From Rotaria sp. Silwood1 (taxonomy: Eukaryota > Rotifera > Eurotatoria > Philodinida > Philodinidae), in contig CAJNOP010000063.1 of assembly GCA_905250075.1 (NCBI GenBank), forward strand, positions 125,577-189,576: a DNA stretch of 64,000 nucleotides, read 5' to 3'. Below, piece after piece: positions 28,101 to 46,000 of this stretch (within the stretch, counting starts at the first letter, position 1; every line of letters starts with the position of its first letter). Below the pieces are notes generated by a model. The model did no database searches. It was given only the letters and a program-made list of their open reading frames with translations, and had not been told where the DNA came from. The position numbers and the translations under genes are program-made.

Positions 28101-31100
28101 TTTGTTCGATTGAACAACAACTTAAATATATTCAAACAGTCAGGAAATTTATTTTTTTGGTTAAGATATTGAAGCATAAAATAAGAAAGAAAAATTTGTA
28201 AGTTGTTAAAATTGTTGACGATAAAATACGTAAGTTAATAGTTCTAATGTGTTTCTCCGGAAAATGCGTAAATGATAAATATCTAATTTCCTTTTCATTC
28301 TAACTAGTGATACAAAGTAGTAAATAAATTTGTTAAGTATATAGCTAAAATGCAGAGAATGATTTTAATAATCAATGGACTTTTCTACCCTAGATGAATT
28401 CTGATAGCAAGATTTATAAAAATCGAACACGGTCAATGTTTTGTCTTATCTAAGGGAGACTTAAAATTTCACGAGGACCAATCCACTTTTCGAGGGGACG
28501 CTATCCTCACGCTGGATACCACGGTACACACAACACATTTGTCAATAATTTTCATTTTTTTGTGATACTTTCCAATGTTTAAGATGATTGTCGTAGAAAA
28601 TGCTACAATCTCACATTTTGTTCAGAATTTTATACTCTTTCAAAATGAAATTATTAAAAAATAGATCCAACAAAGTCTCCTAGAACCTAAAAATTATCGT
28701 GTCTGACTTTTTTTTTTAGCAACTTTACCATCATAGTTCATCTAGTGTAGAAAATTTCATTGGTTATTAAAGTCACTATCTAGATTTGAGCTAGGTACTT
28801 AATATTATACAAAAAATAAAAGACATGTTATTGTTAGATTTGATCCTGTGACCTTTGTCATTGTGGGTGTGTTTTATAAAAAGAAAGAAAAGAGTTCTAA
28901 TGTAAATAATAATCCACAAATAGTTGCATGATATTATTATGTGTTGACAAAGTAATTTCCATTTCAACCTTTAGATTAAGTCTATCTGACTTCCTATCAA
29001 ATAATCATCTTACAAAATCATCGGTTAGTTTTTTTTATAAATATCAGTGTGAAGTTTAATGAATGAAACTAATTATGTCTATAACCTTATTTTTTCTTCT
29101 TCTTTTCTTTGGAAACCTTGAGAAATTAATAAATATTTTAGATAATTTGAAACGAATTTAAAATTAAAAGAAATTATTTTGTAAATAAAACAATTTTCTT
29201 TAAAGAAGAAAAAAAATTTTATATACGGAAACATGTCTTCCACTTCTATTAAGTACTCATGCCATGTTTTTTTTTCTTTCTTTCTTCTACGATCTTTTAT
29301 ATTCAAAATTTTCTTTCATTTCTTTTTCATTATGAAGAAAGCATTTTCTAATATATATATATATATAAATAGCTAGTACTTGGAATATTATTTACAACAT
29401 TAACAATGACACGTCATTCAACAACTAAGGATAATTCTATTAAATAAAACTTGATCTAAAATATTTTCAATTGAGTGTGTCAAATCATTTATTCGATTTA
29501 GTTTGTAAATATAATATGATAAGAAATGTAAACATATATTTCGTGCTTGACAAAACTTTTTCTTTATTAATAATTATAAAAGATATCAACATAGAAAAGA
29601 ATATTTTCTTTCTTATTCTTATCTGTATATATATATATATATGTATGTATATGGTCAATCAGAGTTCTAATGGATGAATGAATGACTAATGAAGTAAAAT
29701 GATCTCTTGATGGATTCAATCCCTGGATGTTTATGTGCATTACTACAGATGCCTAGATTATTGTAATGTTGCCATTCTTTTTTTCGTTCTCACATTGATA
29801 AATAGATGAAGCCTCGATTCCATAATGTCCTTGTATTATTAGTTCTTTTTCTTTCTTTCGTTCTCTTCTCCACTTCGTTGTTTTTATCAATACTAGACAT
29901 TTCTTTTTGTTTATTGTTTGTTTATGTAGCAAATCCATTCTGACATATTATCTTACTGTATTTATAGACTTGATCGGTATATTCGTATTGAAACATAAAT
30001 CTATAAAGAATTCATTTTGTTTTTGCTTGTTGTTATGCACAATTGTGCTAGTATAGTTACTTCTAGTTCACACATGTAAGCATTATATTCTTCTTCTATT
30101 GCATGTTTTCTAGATTGGTAAGCATCGATAATAGTTAGACTATAAAGGGAAAAAAAATGTAATGTGTGTTAGCGAAAAAAAAAAAAAAAAATTACTAGTT
30201 GAAAAAAAAAGAGAAGAAAAAAAAAGAAACCCTAGCGAACAACCGAATGATAGAGAAAAGAAGAATGAGAGAAGAGTATCTTAATTGGTACTCCTTCTTT
30301 TGTATGTATATATGCTTGTGTGACATTAAAAAAACAATACGTCACTCATATTCGATAAAAACGAGGTTATGAAGGTGATGTTAATAGATATATATTTCAA
30401 AGAATGTTTTATTTCTTTATTTTCAGATGGTTTATTAGTAGTGAATTTTGAATTATTGAAGAATAAAAAAAAAGCCAGAGACACATTTATTGATTTAATT
30501 GTTTTTGTATAGGTATGATATTATCTTAGTTCGTGTTGTTTTAATGTGTATCAGCTGTATATAGCCTTTTGAGAAAAAGCAATAAAGCAAAAAAAAAAAA
30601 GGAAAGAAAAAAAATCGTATGACGTAGATAAACTTTTTAGTAGGGTCATAAAAATCAGTATGGAACACACAAAAAAAAAAGATCTAATAGTATCTATTCT
30701 ATCAATGAATAAGTATTTATCTCATGCATTGAAAAATTTCGTTAAAAAAAATTCTTTTTCTCTTTTTACGTCAATCTTTATTTACATTTCATAAGAATAT
30801 TTTTTTTTTCATATTCTTTCAAAGGTAAGTCAGCAATAATATACCTCGATTTCCATGTAAAACATCAAATTAATCAATATGATTTGACAATCATGATAGA
30901 CTTTTTTTTTTACCTTGATTTTTTTGTAATGAAACTATTCTATTCATAATCTAAACCCCTAGATAAAAATTGATAATGCACTACATCACATACATATATA
31001 TATTTATTGTGTTTTCGTCGTTCAAGCGTCAATTAAAACATGCAAGTTGTCATGAGAATACACAAACAAGAAATAATCGATACTAGTAAGCAATAGAAAA

Positions 31101-31116
31101 AAAAGCCTTCAAATAT

Positions 31117-31326
31117 TGACGCGATGTCATTTTTTTTTGAAATAAGTCATAATGAAATATGTTGTATATACGTATATAATATTATTAAAGCTAATTTAGG
31201 GTTTCTTTTTTTTTGTTCTCTTTATCAAATGAAGATATTGACGTCATGTTGACGTCAACATGAATGACATCATAAGTGTAGAATTTCCTCGCTTGTTGTT
31301 GCTGTTCTCTATATAAATGACATCAT
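31117..31326. promoter_or_regulatory. Cluster of CRE/ATF-like sites upstream of the ERK gene
   Basis: Within 210 bp there are two perfect TGACGTCA sites (31239-31246 and 31250-31257). The second is the centre of an 18-bp perfect palindrome at 31245-31262. There are also two copies of ATGACATCAT (31264-31273 and 31317-31326) and a TGAC...GTCA site at 31117-31129. A TATATAAA-like stretch lies at 31310-31317. All sit 256-465 bp upstream of the ERK start codon. TGACGTCA is the classical CREB/ATF site. Use as a promoter here is inferred from position and density. Confidence 0.55.
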
Positions 31327-31581
31327 GAATCATTGATGAATTAGAAGTCAAACAAAAACGAAATGAGTATTATAGTTTAACTTAAGATCATTGTACATGA
31401 TTCAACAACGAATCAAGGTGTTGTTCTCTTACTTTTTTTTTTCTTTTCTTTCTTTCTACTATACCTGGTTATAAGTAAAAACACGACATTTTTCGTCATT
31501 TTACAGACTTGTCACTACCAACATACATAAACTATAAACTATTGATTTACACCTGGATGTTAAATAATTAATATTACTAAT

Positions 31582-35960
<4,379 letters not shown>

Positions 35961-36872
35961 ATTTTAAATTTATTATCTTTTCTAAACGGTGATTTTCTTC
36001 TTGTTTTGTTTTGTTTTTTTGTCTTCATTCTTTCGATTTGTTTTTGTCTAAAAGGTGGTTGTTAAATATTTTTTTTCATTATAGTTCTTTTTCTTCTTTT
36101 CTTTCTTTCCTACTATTTATTCTCATAGTCAATTTATTGTATTGTGAAATGTATATCGTTTATTAATAATTTTGATTGTTGTTTTAATAATTTCTTTTTG
36201 TTGTTGTTGTTTTTTTTTCCATTATATATGTTGTACATCTGACATTAATGTTTTTCTTTGTTCCTATGAGTACTTTTCGAACTGTGGTTTTATTTATAAA
36301 TATGTATGATCAAAATAATATTTATATTCAAGATTAACTGTAGACCCGAGACTCGACATATTTGAAAAGAAATAAAATTTTCTTAGACAGATCGACCAAA
36401 TCATATAATGAAGAAAAAAAGACAATTTTTATGAAAGACGATCCAGTAAAAAAAGTGTTGAAATGCAAGGATAGATATTTTAACCTAACCTTTCTCCCCT
36501 CGAAGACATGACAGATAACTTACTAATAAATCATGATAGACAAAATAAATCTATTGTGTTTCCTATTTGAAGCCTAAAATAATTATGTTGAAAGCTTTTT
36601 AACTAAGTTTGATACCATAAGGATAATTATTTGATCTTGAAGAAGTACCCAGAGGACAAACAATATTTAGTATTTACGGTTCACTATGTAAATTTACCTG
36701 TCTAATCATAAGATAATTTCTTATCCATCCGAATAAATATTAACGAATTAATTCCATAATAAGTTTTTTTTTCTAAACTTTCTTTTATATTTTTAAAGGT
36801 TATATTTGAATCTATAGAAATTTTTATCGGTTAAAAAAAATGAATTTAAACATTTATTTTGTAGATCAAATA
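35961..36872. other. Spacer between ERK and DDX27
   Basis: This holds the ERK 3' region, which is T-rich with a possible AATAAA near 36370, and the DDX27 5' region. An acceptor-like TTATTTTGTAG ends at 36864, eight bases before the chosen DDX27 ATG. It is compatible with a 5' UTR intron or a trans-splice site. No gene is seen. Confidence 0.4.
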
Positions 36873-39800
36873 ATGTCTCGACAAACTCTCGATCCACTTG
36901 CTTTAATTCCTACAATTGATGATGATGATAATGATGTACCAGATCTTGATGGACCTGATGATGACGATGATAATGATGATGAAATGATAGAAAAAGCTCG
37001 TGCTCATAAATTAGCTCAAGCTACAAAAGGAAAATCAATTGATTTTAATGACGAATTTCAATTTGTTTTGGTAAACACAAAAACAAATCATATTGATTTC
37101 TTTGTTGTTTTATTGCAAAATAAAAAAAAATATTTTATTTAGGATGATCCAGATGAAAAGAGAATATTAAAGCAAAAAGATGATAATGATGATCAATTAA
37201 AAGCAAGAGGGCAATTATCAACAATTGATGCAAAAATTGCTCAAGTTCGAAATCGAAGAAAAAAAGTAAAATTATTATATTTCTTTTTTTTTTTTTTTCA
37301 TTTAATTTTTATTTCTATTTTAGAAAAATAAATCTGAAGTTGAAGATGAACAATCATCAACAAATAATCTTGAAGATGAATCATATGAAATGGAAATTGA
37401 ACATGAATCTGTTACAGATAAAATGAAAATAAAAGAAGCTAAAAAGAAAAAATCATCTAAGAATAAAAAAGTAAAAACAAAATAAATAAATTCTTAAAAT
37501 TTTGGTTTTTTTATAAATTATAAATTATTAGCAAGATGAATTCTTTGAAGAATCACCACCATTTAATCCTGATCAAGTATTTTCAGAGATGAAAATTTCT
37601 CGACCATTACTTAAAGTAAATCGAAATGAATAAATCTATATTATCATGAGGTTAAATTTTTTATGCTTCTAGGCTCTTTCAGCAATAGGTCTACATTCAC
37701 CAACTCCTATTCAAGCAGCTACTGTACCAATTGCACTTCTTGGTCGTGATGTTTGTGCTTGTGCTGTTACAGGATCTGGTAATTCATTTTATCAATGTTA
37801 TTGAATAGAAAGACCTCATCGAGATAGAAGACGTTCGTCTCTATCACCATTTTATTAATTTCTTGCGAAATCGAAACTGTAATTAGTTTACTTCATGCTA
37901 AAAAATGCTAATCGTAATATGTTATAATTGTGTGGCTAATGAGACAAGTCCTACAACTAATCAATCGCTTTGCAGTTCGAACTATGTGTATCATAAAGAT
38001 TTGATTAGATATGAATAATCTAAAAAGAAACCGAGTCCTTAGCTGAAGAGGAAATTACTTGCATTGATATTCGTTGTGTGAGTTCATATAAGTTTTTACA
38101 AAAGGATTTCGATAGAAATAGAGAAGTCCTAAAAGGATTTATTCCTTATGGGGTCTTGAGAGCCATGTTATGACTGAAGTTTCAATCAAGGTTTAAGTAT
38201 TTACTGATAAATCAAATAATGGTATTTCAATCTGACTAGTAAAATATCCTAACTTCATTAAAACGGACATCATTCAGCTCGAGAGATCGACAAGCATGAA
38301 TTCTTTTAGTATGAACCTAACATGATCTGAAACGGCGAGTATCATTTCGAGTACTTAAAGTCAATATGTGGTTCTGTCTGCAGAACACTAAGCAAACTGA
38401 TTTTTGGATTTCGACTTTCAACTTCGCAAAGAAGCAAGCTTTAGCCAGAATAGTTTATTGTGCAAGTTTTCCATTTTTTGATTCACTCCTTTTCAGAAAT
38501 AAGAACATTCAATCTGTCGACATATATGAGTAATGCAAAAGATAAGCTTTTAGTATAGCTGTACTGTAGGATAGAAACAACGAAAATATCTGAAGCTTTC
38601 ACAATAGATTATTCTTGGTTAGCCTAATCTCTATGGAAAATCAATGATTAGACGTTTCACGGATGTTTAAACTTTCACAGTCATCTTTTTGATTGAGAGT
38701 TGAATAATTCACATAAGTAATCGATATGTAATGACTTTGCTTTTCATCGAAAACTTATACGAATTAAAAAAAAATTTACTTTAACTTAAATAGACATGAC
38801 TAGAGATTGACATGTTCAATTCTAGCTCAAATCTGAAGATTTATTGAAAATGCTCTTTGATATAAATTGAGTTGTACGAACGATTTTTTGTTTTATTTTT
38901 GAGAAAGACACTTTTAGATTAAAAAAGACTTTGTTCTACTACTGAAGAAAGTGTCATTTCTTTTACTTATTGAATTTATGAAAATTTTGATAAATCTCAC
39001 TTAAATTGATAGATTGAAAGATTTTGTATGTTTACATTTCAGGAAAAACTATAGCTTTTGCATTACCTATTCTTGAACGACTTCTTTATAAACCTCATCA
39101 AACTGCACCTTGTACACGTGTACTTATTTTGGCACCAACACGAGAATTATGTGTTCAAATTCATCAAGTATTTCGTCAATTAACACAATTTGCTCATAAT
39201 ATAACTACCTGTCTTTCAACTGGTATATTCTTTCTTTTGTTTTTTTTGTTTGTTCTATCATGTTCTTATTCCTATGTCATTTGAATTATTATTAGGTGGT
39301 TTGGATTTAAAATCTCAAGAAGCATCATTACGTTTACAACCTGATATTGTTATTGCAACACCAGGTCGTTTAATTGATCATATACATAATTCACCATCAT
39401 TTACTTTACAAAATATTGAAATATTAGTTCTTGATGAAGCTGATCGGTAAATAAATAATTTCATTTTTTTTTTTTTTTTTTTTTCAATAAATTTGATTCT
39501 TTTAGAATGTTAGATGAATATTATTTTGAACAAATGAAAGAAGTTATTAATAATTGTTCACGTACACGTCAAACAATGCTTTTTTCAGCTACAATGACTG
39601 ATCAAGTATTTGTTTTTTTTATTAGATATTCTTTTTTTCTCCTCAGGATATTTTTTTTATTTATGCAGATTAAAGACCTTATTCAAGTATCACTTAATCG
39701 TCCTATACGTTTATTTATTGATGATAATCAATCTGTTGCACCATATCTTCGTCAAGAATTTATTCGTATTCGTGAACATCGTGAAGGTGATCGAGAAGCA

Positions 39801-42326
39801 ATTATTGCTGCTTTACTTACACGAACATTTAATGATCGTGTTATTGTTTTTGCACAAACAAAACGACAATGCCATCGTATGCATGTTATGCTTGGTTTAC
39901 TTGGACTTAAAATAGGTGAATTACATGGTGACCTTTCTCAAACACAAGTAAATAGAAAGTTTTATTTTATTTTTTATTTTTTATTTGGGAAAAAGAAAAT
40001 TTTGTAAGATTTAAATTTGATTTTTCTAGCGATTGGATACATTGAAAAGATTTAAAAATGAAGAAATTGATATTTTAATTGCAACAGATTTAGCTGCACG
40101 TGGTCTTGATATTGAAAGTGTTAAAACGGTAAATATATAAATGAAATTTTTGTTTGTTTGTTTTTTTTATCATGATTTATTTTAAGGTTATTAATTTTAT
40201 TTTACCGAATACACTTAAACATTATATTCATCGTGTTGGTCGAACTGCTCGAGCAGGAAAAACAGGTAAAGACAAAAAAAAAACAAAGAGAAAATTTAGA
40301 ATATTAAGTTACTAAAATTTAGCCTTCAAATAAATCAAATCTATAAGCTGCCAATAATTAATAACTAATCTCAAAAGAACTATTAATCTAATCAAAGAGA
40401 GCTATATATAGAGGTTTAAGTCGATCAGCTGAGGCGCCGCTAGTGATCGCAAAATTTTAAAAGATATATCGGCCACCACACTGCTGTTACTCTGGTCAGT
40501 TAGCCGCATCGTCGCCACCACGTATACCAGATTTTTGAAAGCTATTGACATTCAGAATCAGTTTTTCAGAATATATTCTAACATAGCTTCTTATCATCAA
40601 GTTCTTTGCCATTATTTTCTACAATTTTTCATTTTGGAATATTGAATAAAGCGAAATTAATTTGAGAGATAAGAGTGCTATATTTATTATTCTAGTTATA
40701 ATGAAATATTAAGTTAGTTAGTCAATAGATAATCATAAGATCTCAACATTTAAGAAACAATAATGAATAAAACAACTGAAAGAGATACTCTACAAACATC
40801 TTCTATTTTGATGTTTTTCTTTATTGTCTATAATGTTCTGTCATATTTTTGTGTTGTGGGAAACATACTGTTTGATAGATATTTTTATAGCAAATGACAC
40901 ATAAGTGACATTTTAAGTCCATGTATCTATACAGACATTTATAAGATACAAAGCTATTCCAAAAGATGTCACAATCTCTGAATAGATTATCCAATCATAA
41001 TGAAAAATAAAAAAACAAAATTTCATCAAAATGACTTTTTTTTTGCTAATAAGTGCTTTGCTGATGACGAAAATGTTTACTATTATATTATGACATTTCG
41101 TCTATGAATAGTTTTTCATTTGAAAATTGATTAGAAAGAATTAAATCGATGATTAATATCTAATATACTTGCGTTATGTACTTTAAACTTTGTCACCAGT
41201 TAGCAATAGACTATTCATGGACAGGTATTTATCCTACATGTCTTATATTATTCGTCCAATAGTAGACGTACTATTATAAGACCGTACTTATTAATTTTCA
41301 TACTTTCTATTTATGATGTTTTTGCGATATACAGAATATGTTAGTATCAAAAATTGAAGTAAAATAACACGTTTATTAATAAATAATCATTGGAGAGTAG
41401 ACATAATTTTCATTTTTTTATTTTATTATAGGACGATCAATATCACTTGTTGGTGAAAATGAACGACATTTATTAAAAGATATTTTAAAAACATGTAAAG
41501 TTCCAGCTAAAATGCGTATTATACCTCAAGGTAAATTTTTTTTGAAAATAAAAAATAGACTTCTTCTTTTTTTATTCATTTTTTTATTTCTCAAGAAATA
41601 ATTCAAATTTTTCGCAATAAACTTGAAGAACTTGAACCAGATATTGAAGATATTCTTAAAATGGAATATGGTGAAAAAATGCTTCAATCATGTGAAACAC
41701 AAGTACAAAAATTTAATTTCATATTTTGTTAATTTTTATTTATTTTGCTTGTTTTTTTTTTCTTGAATATTTTAGCTTGATAAAGCTGAAAAACGTTTAA
41801 AACAAAATAAAACCAATGATACTAATCCAAAACGTGAATGGTTTCAAACTCGTAATGAACGTTTACAAGAACAAGAAAAATTACGTTTAGATTCTTATAA
41901 TGGTAAGAAAAAGAAATTATCAAAAGAAGAACGTGAACAAATACAAAAAAATAAATCAATACCAAAAACTGTAATATCTTGTTTTTTTTTTGTCTAAATT
42001 CAAATTCAACAAAACAAAAACATTCGTTTGATTTTTAGGCAGATGATCGTGTTAAATTTGAAATGGAAAAAGTTGCCAAATTTCAAACACGTCAAACTGA
42101 AAGTAAGAACTCAAATAAATAATAAAAGACAAATTATTTAATAGGAATTTTTAATATAGATACGTCAAAACGATCAAGAGAATCTTCTTCATTTAAAACT
42201 GATTTAACAAAGGATAAACCTCAACGAAAGTAAGAAGAAAAAATTTATTCATATTATCATTACATTTGCTTTTTTCTATCATTTAGATCAAAGTCTGCAC
42301 CACCAACAAAGAAAAGCAAGCGATAA
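36873..42326 (+). CDS. DDX27: ATP-dependent RNA helicase DDX27 (yeast Drs1 family), ribosome biogenesis
   Basis: Seventeen exons close in frame to 706 residues: 36873-37070, 37143-37265, 37324-37470, 37532-37615, 37673-37778, 39043-39222, 39296-39446, 39506-39605, 39669-39947, 40030-40128, 40187-40265, 41432-41530, 41596-41702, 41776-41970, 42039-42102, 42160-42229 and 42287-42326. An acidic then Lys-rich N-terminus precedes the Q motif (PTPIQ, Gln198). Then come Walker A AVTGSGKT (215-222), [25 protein letters not shown] (326-329), SAT (357-359), ARGLD and HRVGRTAR (504-511). [17 protein letters not shown] and REGDREAI single out DDX27/Drs1 among DEAD-box proteins. These helicases act in the nucleolus on 27S/47S pre-rRNA for the 60S subunit. 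The C-terminal KKSKR-like tail fits nuclear import. The start is the second in-frame ATG, as the first (36840) lies before a likely acceptor. Introns 5 (1.26 kb) and 11 (1.17 kb) are long, with no recognised content. Confidence 0.95.
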
Positions 42327-43020
42327 AAATTTCTTGTTTTTTGTTGTTATTGCTTCGAATTTACTTATTGTTATTCGAACTTTGTTTTTTTAATAAAAAA
42401 AAAAAAGAGCGCCGGTATCTTTTTGTTGTTTCTTTTTTGCGTTTCTTTGATGCATGGTACATCACGTGTTAGAATGTTGTATGTTTGTCGAATTTTAGTT
42501 GAATACCTATATATATATTTAATTTATAGCATCCATAGAATATACGCACTTATTTCTTTCATGTATAAATAGAAAAAATAGGGAGTATTTATTTTAAGTA
42601 TTTACTAGATGATTAAGAAGTAAATAGGACTAATGTGGTACTATACATCATAGAACAGTTTATTTTTGTAGAAGTAATGAATAAGAGAAGGTCATTTATT
42701 TGATCAGATGATATAGCACATGCCAGTTAGAGAGAAAACAAAAAAAGAAATGACTATGAAATAGATTGCGTAGCGAAAACACTCAGAGAATAAAAAAACT
42801 TACGTTGTATTGTCACGTTCTATTCAAAAGAGTGTTTCATATACCCTGAAGCTACGCTCAAACAGAATGCAAAAACAGGCGAAGAGAAAGAAAAAACGAA
42901 TTACTCTGACTCAAACATACTAAAATGGTTATTTGTTTTTCAACAATGGTATTTTCTTTTCATTACATTTTAGATAATGTTGATAAATTCATCAGGTAAA
43001 AAAATGCGCTAGATTTGCTA
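42327..43020. other. Spacer between DDX27 and the IAP gene
   Basis: About 0.7 kb contains the DDX27 3' UTR (AATAAA-like sequence near 42392) and the IAP 5' region. An acceptor-like CATTTTAG ends at 42973, about 50 bp before the IAP ATG. No gene or repeat is seen. Confidence 0.35.
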
Positions 43021-46000
43021 ATGACGGCAACAACAACAACAGAAATCTCTGAAATTGATCACATTGTTGCATCGGAACGATATCGACTGCAAACATTTGA
43101 GAAGTAATTATCTTTGATGATGAAAAATAAATTCTTATTTTTTGTTTTTGTTTTGTAGTCTAACACATCTTCCATCCATAACACGTCGTCAATTGGCACT
43201 TGCTGGTTTTATTTATCGAGAAGATGAATGTGTATGTTCACAATGTGGTGTTAGTATAAATCTTGAAAATATCGATGAAAATTCTGAATATGCTTCAAAT
43301 TATTTTCGAAAATTACATCGAAAAAAAGTTTCATTTCTTGGAAAACGTTGTTCTTTTTTATTATGTGAATCTGGTACAAATATTGATGATCTTCATACAC
43401 CATTATCATCAAAACAACAACCACAATGGGATGATGCTGAAGAACCTGAATATATTAATTATACAGTACGTCTTCAATCATTTGAATCATGGCCTGAATC
43501 ACAAAAACAAATTAATGGAGCACAAAAAACATTTGTTACACCACAAACAATGGCTAAACATGGATTTTATTTTTCAGGTTTTTTTTTATTTATTCATTTA
43601 TTTATTTTAGATAAGAATTTTTTTTATATCATTTTATTTTAGGACCTAATGATGGTGTAACATGTTTCTATTGTGGTAATACTTTAGTTGATTGGTCATC
43701 AGCAATATGTTCTACAAATGAAAATATTGTTCAACTTGAACATGCACGTTTTTTTCCATGTCGTTTTGTTATTTATACAGCTGGTGTTAAATTTGTTGCT
43801 GATGCTGGATATTTTCAAACAGTTTCTACTCAAGGTAAATATAAACGACAATTATAAATTACAAAAAATTCTATTTTAATAATATTTTGTATAGAACGAT
43901 GTGATCGTAATCCTATGACATCAAAACCTTTAACTATGTCTATAAGTAATGAAAAAAAACCTCAAACAATCGATGAATGTTTAGCAACATTTGAAAAATG
44001 GCCTCGAAATGCTCCTATATCAGCTCAAGCATTAGCTGATACTGGATTTTATTATTTAGGTGAAGAATTACGTGTAAAATGTTTTATGTGTGATCTTGAA
44101 GTTGATGATTGGCGTTATGGTATGACTGCTGTTGGTACACATCGTAAACGTAAAAATGATTGCGAAGTATTACGTGCAATTGATAGTATTAAAACTGGTG
44201 ATATACAAACTGTTAATGAAAAATGGCGTCTTGAAACACTTCTTGGTTTATCATTTAGTGAATCAAATACAAATGATCCTAATCAATTTGAAAATGATCA
44301 ACGTTTATGTCGTGAATTAGCTGCATGTGGTTTTTATCGTTTTAAAAATACAAAATTTATTCGTTGTGCATATTGTGGTGTAACAATTGAACCAAAATTA
44401 GGTCAGTCAATTATGTCACAACATCGTTATTTAACTAAACAATCAATTAAAAAAAAAACAACAACAACAACAACAAATGATCAACACAAAGGACCAACAG
44501 TTGATTGTCTTATGGTACGTGCACAATGTCCAGCTAATATTGTTATACCACATCGAGAACGTTTTCCAGAATATCCACGATATTCATCAATATTTGATCG
44601 TATTAAATCATTTGAAAATTCTAAAGAACGACATAGAACTGATACTTATTCTATACGTGAGAAAGCAGAAGCAGGATTTTTTCTTGATGGTAAAAAATTA
44701 TTATTTATTTTATATCTTAAAGTATATGATTTTCTATAGAACAACGACGTATGCGATGTTTTCAATGTGGTAATGCAATACCAATTAGTGATAAAATACG
44801 ACGAGAAAAATATTCACAATATAATATAGCACAATTACATGCTCATTTTTATCCAACATGTGAATGGGTTAAAGAAATATTAGGTGTTAAATATATTGCA
44901 CAAGTTCTTCATGATCGAAAGAAATCAAGTAAATATTTATATTTCTTACTAAATGAAATTTCAATTTATTTTGTATTAGATGAAGCACAAAGTCAAACAT
45001 CATATTGTGCACAAGCATCATTATTATTATCTCCAACGACTGCAGATTCTGCCTCGTCTACTTTAACGACATCACCGATGTTTAATGGTACAGATACTGT
45101 ATCAGCTAATTTGACTATATCACCTAACGTTAATGATACATCTCCATCGTTGACACATAAGATTGATGAGATTTTTCTATCCGAAGAATCTGAAGATTCT
45201 TCAGAAGATGAAGATCTTGAACCTGTAGCTGTACCATCTACTACGCATTTTATTTCTGGTATTCTATTTCCACAATCACCAGCTCTATCAGCACCTCTAC
45301 AATCACCACCTCCACCAGCAACACCACATGAATCATTAACAACAGTAAAAGCTGAAACATGTTCAGATCCTATCACTTGTAATGGTCCTAGTCATAGTCA
45401 AGTAACGCCGGCTAGTATGTCAAAGAATATAAATCCATTTAAACAAATTAAAGAACAAGAACAAAGACGTGAACGTAACAACGAGAGTACTTCATCAGAT
45501 AGTGGTTCACATGACTTATCACCTTTAATTGAATCTTCACCATCTATTTCTTCTCCAGTTGATATACGTTCGTTACTCGCTCATGAATCAAATCGTTTAG
45601 ATACATTTATAAAACATAATCGTGAAACATTTGCACAAGTTCCTGTTGCACATCTTGCTTATGTTGGATTTTATTTAAATGGTGAAGGTACTGCTATTCA
45701 ATGTCCATGGTGTGAAGTCTATTTAACTGAAAGACAATTTGAAGATATTATGCGTACACGACCAACTGTTGCACGTTCAGCAGTAAGTGATGAACCATGG
45801 ACACCTATGCGTGTACATCGACATGCAAATGGAATAATGATGGATCAAACTCATCCATGGTGTACATGGGTTAGACGAGAAGCCGGTGGACTTTATCCAA
45901 ATGTTACAATGGTATGAAAGTTTGTTTGTTTTTAAGATAAAACAAAAAAAAAACAGCATAAATTGATTTTTCTTATAGTTAAAAAGTCAATTGCTTTATC

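Larger units (their letters stand above)
13377..31116. other. Long gene-poor interval (about 18 kb)
   Basis: No chain of exons and no recognisable protein domain was found on either strand. Open frames are short (up to 155 codons), lysine/phenylalanine-rich and without conserved motifs. Structure that can be supported is listed separately: a degenerate tandem repeat near 15300-15715, a hAT-type MITE at 16717-17125 and an inverted-repeat element at 21803-22133, itself flanked by ACGCGT-like motif clusters near 21090-21215 and 22740-22812. The remainder is AT-rich with A/T runs. Very small exons could be missed here, as could regulatory RNA genes. Confidence 0.5.

Noticed and set aside
36840..36872. 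Upstream in-frame ATG for DDX27
   Set aside because: A polypyrimidine acceptor ends at 36864 between it and the second ATG, and the extra residues are unlike the family; 36873 was chosen.
44993..45376. 127-codon antisense frame in the IAP gene
   Set aside because: It is the complement of the Ser/Pro/acidic linker of the IAP protein; Gly/Asp composition follows from that.
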